From Pseudomonadota bacterium (lineage in GTDB: Bacteria > Myxococcota > UBA9042 > PHBI01), in the NCBI GenBank assembly GCA_005788935.1, contig SYAK01000568.1:1-10840 (forward strand): a stretch of 10,840 nt of DNA. The letters run 5' to 3'. Made by a program: the position numbers and the translations under genes. Within the stretch, counting starts at the first letter, position 1; every line of letters begins with the position of its first letter. Positions 6,319 through 10,840 of this stretch are shown here, piece after piece. The notes beneath the pieces were generated by a model. It was not told where the DNA came from and made no database searches. It saw nothing but the letters and a program-made list of their open reading frames with translations.

Positions 6319-7764
6319 ATGACCACACACGTCAAGCACGGCCTCTCCCGCCGCGCCTTCTTGCAGGGCGGCCTCGCTGTCGGTGCGGCGGCTGGGGTCT
6401 TCGGCGCCGCCGGGCTGCTGAGCGGCCTCGGTCGGGCAGCTTCGGGTGGCGTCGAAGGCATCCCCGCACGGCATTACGTCTTCTGCTACTTCGGCGGCGG
6501 CTGGGACATTCTGCTGGGGCTCGACCCGCGCGACCCCGCCGTCTTCACCAACGGCAATGCGTCCACGACCCTCATTCAGCCCGGCTACGAGCTCGCGACG
6601 ACCCTGAGCGCCCCCGTGATCGACCCGCTCGGCGACGGGACCATGCGCCTCGGGCCCTTCATGGGCGAGCTCGCGCGTCACGCGTCGCGCCTCTGCGTCG
6701 TGCGCGGGCTCAACATGGACACGCTGACGCACGAGGTCGGGCGGCGTCGCTTTCTGACAGGGCGCCCGCCAAGCGGTCTCATCGCCCGCGGTTCGTCGGC
6801 GGACACGTGGCTCACGAGCGTCGTGGGCGGGGACGAGGCCATCCCGAACCTGACGATCGGGGTCGAGTCGTTCAATTTCGATCGCCCCACGTTCGCGACC
6901 GCCCTCGCAGCCCGCGGGCTCGACGATCTCCTGCGGGTGCTCGGCCCGGCGGCGGGCTCGCTTCCCACGTCCGTCGAGGAGCGCATCGACGCCCTCATCG
7001 CGCGGGCTTCGGGCTGCCCCGAGGGTGCCCGCTCGCCGCTCGTCAGGCGAGCCGAGGAGGCGCGCAGCGACGCCCGCGCCATGGTTCAGCAGAGGCTCGA
7101 CGCGCGCTTCGACCTGCGGTCCAACACGCCTGCCATGCAGGCCGTCCGGACGCGCTTCGGCCTCAGCACCTCGGCGACCTCACTCGGCTCGGCCAACGCG
7201 CGCGCCGCCCGCGCGGGCCTCGCGCTGACGGGCGGCATCTCGCGCGCGGGCAGTTTTGCCCCGACGGCCTCGCGCGACACGCACTTCGACAACTGGCAGG
7301 TCGATCACGGGCCTCGCCTCGCCGACGGATACACGGCGGTCGCGCGCCTGATGGACCATCTGCTCGCGACGCCGTACCCGGACGGCTCGGGCGACTCCTG
7401 GCTCGACCGGACGGTCATCGTCGGCTTCTCGGAGTTCTCGCGCACGCCCCTGCTGAACGCTCAGGGCGGGCGCGACCACTGGCTTCTGAACGCCTGCTTC
7501 CTCGCGGGCGGCAACATCGCGGGGGGCCGGGTCGTCGGAGCCTCCTCGAACCGCGGCATGAACCCCGTGCCCGTGGACCTCGTCACGGGGCGGGCCTTCA
7601 CGCAGGACGCGGCGGGCATGTTCGCGGCCGAGGAAATCCCCGGCGTTCGTGAGATTATCCGGCCTGAGCACATTCTTCAGGCCCTCTACCACGAAGTCGG
7701 TCTCCGCAACGAGATGACCGGGCCGGAGCTCCGCGTCAAGCCGCTGATGGCCATCTTCCGCTGA
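6319..7764 (+). CDS. Tat-exported DUF1501 family protein
   Basis: This is a 481-residue protein exported folded by the Tat system. L-S10-R11-R12-A-F-L is a clear twin-arginine motif, followed by a Gly/Ala-rich hydrophobic segment (residues 16-40). The mature part begins R-H-Y-V-F-C-Y-F-G-G-G-W-D, the usual DUF1501 opening. Later hallmarks are D320-T-H322-F-D324-N-W with H330-G, S-E372-F-S-R375-T-P, and G-G-R-D386-H387-W388. DUF1501 is related to the alkaline phosphatase/sulfatase superfamily, and these Asp/His residues are candidates for a metal site, but no reaction is established. In planctomycetes DUF1501 genes stand next to DUF1549-type cytochrome genes, the same pairing as here. Length is normal and the frame intact. 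It starts 16 bp after the preceding lipoprotein gene, with an AGGCGGTGA stretch before the ATG, and is the last gene of the run. Confidence 0.92.
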   Translation: MTTHVKHGLSRRAFLQGGLAVGAAAGVFGAAGLLSGLGRAASGGVEGIPARHYVFCYFGGGWDILLGLDPRDPAVFTNGNASTTLIQPGYELATTLSAPVIDPLGDGTMRLGPFMGELARHASRLCVVRGLNMDTLTHEVGRRRFLTGRPPSGLIARGSSADTWLTSVVGGDEAIPNLTIGVESFNFDRPTFATALAARGLDDLLRVLGPAAGSLPTSVEERIDALIARASGCPEGARSPLVRRAEEARSDARAMVQQRLDARFDLRSNTPAMQAVRTRFGLSTSATSLGSANARAARAGLALTGGISRAGSFAPTASRDTHFDNWQVDHGPRLADGYTAVARLMDHLLATPYPDGSGDSWLDRTVIVGFSEFSRTPLLNAQGGRDHWLLNACFLAGGNIAGGRVVGASSNRGMNPVPVDLVTGRAFTQDAAGMFAAEEIPGVREIIRPEHILQALYHEVGLRNEMTGPELRVKPLMAIFR

Positions 7765-7773
7765 GCGGGTGAC

Positions 7774-7799
7774 AGCGGGCCGCCCGCGCGGCGGTCGCT
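7774..7799. terminator. Imperfect hairpin between convergent genes; possible bidirectional terminator
   Basis: AGCGGGCCGCC (7774-7784) can pair with GGCGGTCGCT (7790-7799) around a CGCGC loop, with one bulged G and one G-T pair. It sits in the 34-bp gap between the DUF1501 stop and the hydrolase stop on the other strand, and touches the latter stop codon. There is no T-run on either strand, so termination activity is uncertain. Confidence 0.35.
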
Positions 7800-10255
7800 C
7801 AGCGCGCGGTCCCGTTCACGATGGGGGCGGTCTCGCGGCAGGGTTGACCTCGCAGTCCCGGACAGGCCGGCAGCTCGGGCGGGAAGGCGAGGGCCTCCCC
7901 GGTCGGGGTGCCGTCGAGGCGCGTCAGCACGAGGGCCGACGGGGTCACCGAGCCCACGTGGACCGTGTGGGTGGCGGCGGTCCCGCCTGTCGGTTCGTCG
8001 AACTGCCAGGTGCCGTGATTGCGGCCCGGCGACGCCACCGTCAGGCGCAGCCTGGAGCCCGGTCGCAGGACATGCGCGACCGACGGGATCGGGACCCGCG
8101 CGAGCGCCACCTCGCCAGGGACCGGCGTAACGAAATGCGATTCTTGCCAGGTGTACTGGAGTGCGTTTCCGTCGGTCAGCTCCGCGTCGACGACCCCGTG
8201 ACCCGCGCGCAAGAGCCCGTTTTGCAGCAGGACCTCCTTTCCGTCGGACCGCAGCTCGGTCAGCGTCACCTGCAGGTGGATGTCGCTCGCCGTGCTCGCG
8301 ACCCAGAGCTCGACCCAACCAGCGCCCCCCAGGATCATGGCGTCTTCGAGTGCTGGTGTCTCCCACGCAAGCGCATGGCCTTCCGGGTGGCGGGTCCAGT
8401 CGAGGTCCCACATGCGATCCATCGTCGAGTAGCCGCGTGGCCCGAAGAAGGTCCGCGCGCCAGCGTCCGGGTCGTGGTCGAACCGCAGCGTGCCAGCGCC
8501 GACCCGCGCGCCCGACGGCCCCGCGTCCTCGACGAGGGTCCCCTCGGGCGTCAGCAGGTGACGTGTCGTGCGTGCGTCGGGGGCTGGCCAGCGCGGCAGG
8601 TCGAGCGCGAACCGCTCCTTTGGCGCACCGTCCTGCACGCCCTCGCCACCGCCGCCGCTCTCCCACAGGACGCGCACCTCCGGCTCGGCCTTCCAGGCGG
8701 CCAGCGCGCCGGCGTAGTCGTCGTCGGCGAAGGCTGCGAAGCGGTCGGGCTCGAGCGGGACGGCGTCCGAGCCCCAGGCCGCGCTGAGCTGTTCGGCCCC
8801 GAGCGTCCGCATCCACTCGGGCATCCGCGGGACACGACGGCCGACGAAGAGCTCGAGGAATTCGTGCCAGCGCGCGAAGAGCAGCGGGCTGTAGCCGTCG
8901 GTGTGGCGGCCGTTGTAGAGCATGAAGCGGCGCGCTGGCGCGGACGCGAAGCGATGCAGCATCGCGGTGAAGTGCGGGCCGGTCTGTTCGTCCTGGAAAC
9001 CGCCCGAGAGGTACACCGGCACGCGGATGTCGGCGGCGAAGCGCTTGACGCTCCGCGCGTAGGCTGTCTCCGGGTAGAAGGCCAGGTCCTGGAAGATCAC
9101 CCCGAAGTCGAGGTTCTGGCCGCGCAGCGCCTGGTGCGACTCGCAGATGTCGTCGCCCCAGGCGATGCGGCGCTCGGTCCAGCTCTGTCCAAGGGACGAC
9201 GCCTCGCGGTCCCGCTCCTCGAGCCACTGCCGCGTGAAGCCGGCGTTGTAGATGCCGCCGGGCCGCAGCAGCTCCCACGGGTCCGACAGCACCGACAAGG
9301 GCGCAATGGCCGCGAGGCTCGGCGGGTTGGCCGCCGCCGCATAGAGCTGAGTGATGCCGGGATAGGACAGGCCGACCATGCCGACCTGGCCATGAAGCAC
9401 CCACGACTGGCGCGCGACGACCTCGATGACGTCGTAGGCGTCCGCCTGCTGGGCGGGCGAGAAGATGTCGAAGACGCCGCCCGAGCACCCGGAGCCGCGC
9501 ATGTTGACGCCGACGGACGCATAGCCGAGCAGCGTCGCGAGCCGCGCACCGGGGTCCGGGTCGTCCGGGTTCGACGGGTCGTAGCCCGAGTAGGCGATGA
9601 CCGTCGGCCAGGGCCCGTCGCCCCAGAGGTACGGGTCGGGGAAGCGCACCATCGCCGAGAGCAGCGTCCCGTCGCGCGTCCGGATGTAGCCGAGGCCGAG
9701 CTGCGGGTCCTCTGCGTGTCCCGTCAGGCCGTAGTGCACGCCCGCGAGCGGCTGGTTTTCGTAAGCCTCCTCGGGGGCTGGGACGTCCGAGACCGCCAGG
9801 ACGCGGAAGGGGCCGACAGCGGTCGGTGGGGTCGTCGCGTCGTCGCGAATGACCCAGCCGTCGCCAGGCGGGACCGTGGTCGCGCCCTTGACGAAGCCCC
9901 CCGTGACCCCGCCCTCGAGCGAGCTTCCAGCCCCCGAGGAGAGGGTCGCGTGGGTCGCGCCGACATAGGCGAAATGGGCCTGTCCGAGGGCATCGGCGAC
10001 GACCGTCAGGCGGGCGGTGCCAGTCGCGTCGTGCAGCGTGTAGGGTCGCCCCGGGACCCCGCCCGTGACGGTCGCGATTTCAACCCCGGGGCGGACCTCG
10101 AAGGCGCCTGCGGCCGTGCCGACGAGGGCCGGGTGGGGCGCCTCCGTCGATGGCGCGGGGCCCGAGGCGTCATCGCAGGCGATGGCGAGGCTGGTGAGAA
10201 GCGGCGAGAGCGACAGCAGGCAGGCGCGACGAGACATCCTCACCCGATAGCGCAT
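7799..10255 (-). CDS. Exported CocE/NonD family serine hydrolase with PepX C-terminal domain, probable lipoprotein
   Basis: This is an 818-residue alpha/beta hydrolase of the cocaine-esterase/X-prolyl dipeptidyl peptidase type, which cleaves acyl ester or amide bonds; its substrate is unknown. The N-terminus is basic (three Arg, then S-R-R), with a hydrophobic stretch ending L-A-I-A-C27, a plausible though imperfect lipobox. Residues about 35-140 look like a small beta domain (F-E-V-R-P-G-V-E start). The hydrolase domain begins near 187 (Y-I-R-T-R-D-G-T). It contains Y-S-G-Y-D-P-S-N-P, G-V-N-M-R-G-S-G-C-S-G-G and G-L-S297-Y-P-G with the nucleophile Ser297. Asp422 in G-G-F-Q-D and His451 in N-G-R-H complete a likely triad. 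The last 220 residues match the PepX_C jelly-roll. The frame is open to 10318, but the ATG at 10255 has a GAGG five bases upstream; a second ATG at 10237 is badly spaced. It converges on the DUF1501 gene. Confidence 0.9.
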   Translation of the reverse strand: MRYRVRMSRRACLLSLSPLLTSLAIACDDASGPAPSTEAPHPALVGTAAGAFEVRPGVEIATVTGGVPGRPYTLHDATGTARLTVVADALGQAHFAYVGATHATLSSGAGSSLEGGVTGGFVKGATTVPPGDGWVIRDDATTPPTAVGPFRVLAVSDVPAPEEAYENQPLAGVHYGLTGHAEDPQLGLGYIRTRDGTLLSAMVRFPDPYLWGDGPWPTVIAYSGYDPSNPDDPDPGARLATLLGYASVGVNMRGSGCSGGVFDIFSPAQQADAYDVIEVVARQSWVLHGQVGMVGLSYPGITQLYAAAANPPSLAAIAPLSVLSDPWELLRPGGIYNAGFTRQWLEERDREASSLGQSWTERRIAWGDDICESHQALRGQNLDFGVIFQDLAFYPETAYARSVKRFAADIRVPVYLSGGFQDEQTGPHFTAMLHRFASAPARRFMLYNGRHTDGYSPLLFARWHEFLELFVGRRVPRMPEWMRTLGAEQLSAAWGSDAVPLEPDRFAAFADDDYAGALAAWKAEPEVRVLWESGGGGEGVQDGAPKERFALDLPRWPAPDARTTRHLLTPEGTLVEDAGPSGARVGAGTLRFDHDPDAGARTFFGPRGYSTMDRMWDLDWTRHPEGHALAWETPALEDAMILGGAGWVELWVASTASDIHLQVTLTELRSDGKEVLLQNGLLRAGHGVVDAELTDGNALQYTWQESHFVTPVPGEVALARVPIPSVAHVLRPGSRLRLTVASPGRNHGTWQFDEPTGGTAATHTVHVGSVTPSALVLTRLDGTPTGEALAFPPELPACPGLRGQPCRETAPIVNGTAR

Positions 10256-10260
10256 CAGCG

Positions 10261-10264
10261 CCTC
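10261..10264 (-). promoter_or_regulatory. Ribosome binding site for the CocE-type hydrolase
   Basis: Read on the minus strand, GAGG is followed by CGCTG and the ATG at 10255. The spacing of five bases favours this start over the ATG at 10237, where a GAGG is directly adjacent to the start codon. Confidence 0.5.
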
Positions 10265-10276
10265 GGCGTCACGTGC

Positions 10277-10305
10277 TTGGCGCTTGCGGACGGGCGCGGT
10301 AGAGT
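10277..10305 (+). promoter_or_regulatory. Candidate sigma-70-type promoter for the acyl-CoA dehydrogenase gene
   Basis: TTGGCG (10277-10282) and TAGAGT (10300-10305) are 17 bases apart, and each matches the consensus at four of six positions. They lie in the 105-bp region between two divergent start codons, 55 bases before the ATG at 10361. I saw no comparably good pair for the minus-strand gene. Confidence 0.38.
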
Positions 10306-10350
10306 GCCGGGCGTCCACGAAGCACCCGAGCGAACACCCCCGAACCCAGC

Positions 10351-10354
10351 GAGG
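10351..10354 (+). promoter_or_regulatory. Ribosome binding site for the acyl-CoA dehydrogenase
   Basis: GAGG lies six bases before the ATG at 10361 and supports that start. Confidence 0.55.
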
Positions 10355-10360
10355 TCACGC

Positions 10361-10840
10361 ATGTCGCAGCCCACGAGGAACCGCAGCTACCCCTTCTTCG
10401 GCCCCGAGCACGAGCTGCTCCGCAAGACCGTGCGCGACTGGGCCAAGACCGACCTGCACCCGCACGGTGAGGCCTGGGAGGCGGCGCGCCTGTTTCCGCG
10501 CGAGGTGTTCACGCGGGCCGCCGAGCTCGGGCTGCTCGGCATCCGCGTGCCAGAGGCCTGGGGCGGGCAGGGGCTCGACTGGTGGTACACGGTCGCCTAC
10601 GCCGAAGAGATGGTGAACTGCGGCATGGCCGGGCTGACGATGGCGCTGCTCGTGCAGAGCGACATGGCGACGCCCGTCATCCATGAAATCGGCAACGATT
10701 ACCACCGCGAGAACTTTCTCAAGCCCGCCGTGACCGGGCAGGCCATCGCGGCGCTGGGCGTGTCGGAGCCCGACGTCGGCTCGGATGTCGCCAACCTGCG
10801 GACGACCGCGCGGCGCGACGGCGACGACTACGTCATCAAC
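10361..10840 (+). CDS. Acyl-CoA dehydrogenase, N-terminal part; 3' end outside the window
   Basis: The first 160 residues of an acyl-CoA dehydrogenase, a cytoplasmic flavoenzyme that introduces the C2-C3 double bond into an acyl-CoA and passes electrons to electron-transfer flavoprotein. The N-terminal helical domain shows L-L-R-K-T-V-R-D-W-A, then E-L-G-L-L-G-I-R-V-P-E-A-W-G-G-Q-G-L-D. Residues 135-142 are S-E-P-D-V-G-S-D, the family signature in the middle beta domain, followed by A-N-L-R-T-T-A and G-D-D-Y-V-I-N at the window edge. The C-terminal helical domain with the catalytic Glu is missing only because the window ends. There is no signal peptide. It is divergent from the hydrolase gene and appears unrelated to the exported redox module. 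Acyl chain preference cannot be judged from this part. Confidence 0.93.
   Translation, partial: MSQPTRNRSYPFFGPEHELLRKTVRDWAKTDLHPHGEAWEAARLFPREVFTRAAELGLLGIRVPEAWGGQGLDWWYTVAYAEEMVNCGMAGLTMALLVQSDMATPVIHEIGNDYHRENFLKPAVTGQAIAALGVSEPDVGSDVANLRTTARRDGDDYVIN

Noticed and set aside
7686..9488. Second minus-strand frame of 600 codons inside the CocE-type hydrolase gene
   Set aside because: It overlaps a gene with a full catalytic triad in another frame and itself reads as Arg/Ala/Gly-rich noise.
10270..10275. CACGTG palindrome in the divergent region as an operator
   Set aside because: Six bases only, expected by chance at this GC content, and no second copy nearby.

Overview
The window is very GC-rich, with strong G/C bias at third codon positions. 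It carries several consecutive lipoproteins whose signal peptides are followed by Asp/Ala/Pro-rich linkers. That style, together with secreted c-type cytochrome and DUF1501-type proteins, suggests a Myxococcota-like (former Deltaproteobacteria) genome. This is an inference from style and families, not from a phylogenetic marker. I found no rRNA, tRNA, CRISPR array, transposase or integrase.

Left part (1-1704, + strand): the C-terminal end of a calcineurin-like metallophosphoesterase runs in from the left edge. After 38 bp comes a lipoprotein with two copies of a Cys-rich motif and an unrecognised C-terminal domain. A perfect 8-bp inverted repeat starts directly after its stop codon.

Central part (1803-7764, + strand): four tightly packed genes look like one operon for an exported redox module. 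In order they are (i) a lipoprotein with about seven propeller-like repeats ending in a cytochrome c domain; (ii) a Sec-exported DUF1549-like protein with a CNYCH haem motif and 15 cysteines; (iii) a lipoprotein with a repeat-built linker and a C-terminal domain resembling the planctomycete-cytochrome/DUF1592 type; (iv) a Tat-exported DUF1501 protein. Gaps are 19 bp, a 4-bp overlap (ATGA) and 16 bp. All four products should leave the cytoplasm. Two carry a CxxCH site and two are probably membrane-anchored. DUF1549 and DUF1501 proteins are known neighbours in other phyla, but their substrate is unknown; the propeller-cytochrome lipoprotein and the lipoprotein partner are what stand out here.

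Right part: a convergent gene (minus strand, 10255-7799) encodes a large CocE/NonD-type serine hydrolase with a PepX C-terminal domain, exported and probably lipidated. Divergent from it, across 105 bp with a candidate promoter, begins an acyl-CoA dehydrogenase cut by the right edge.
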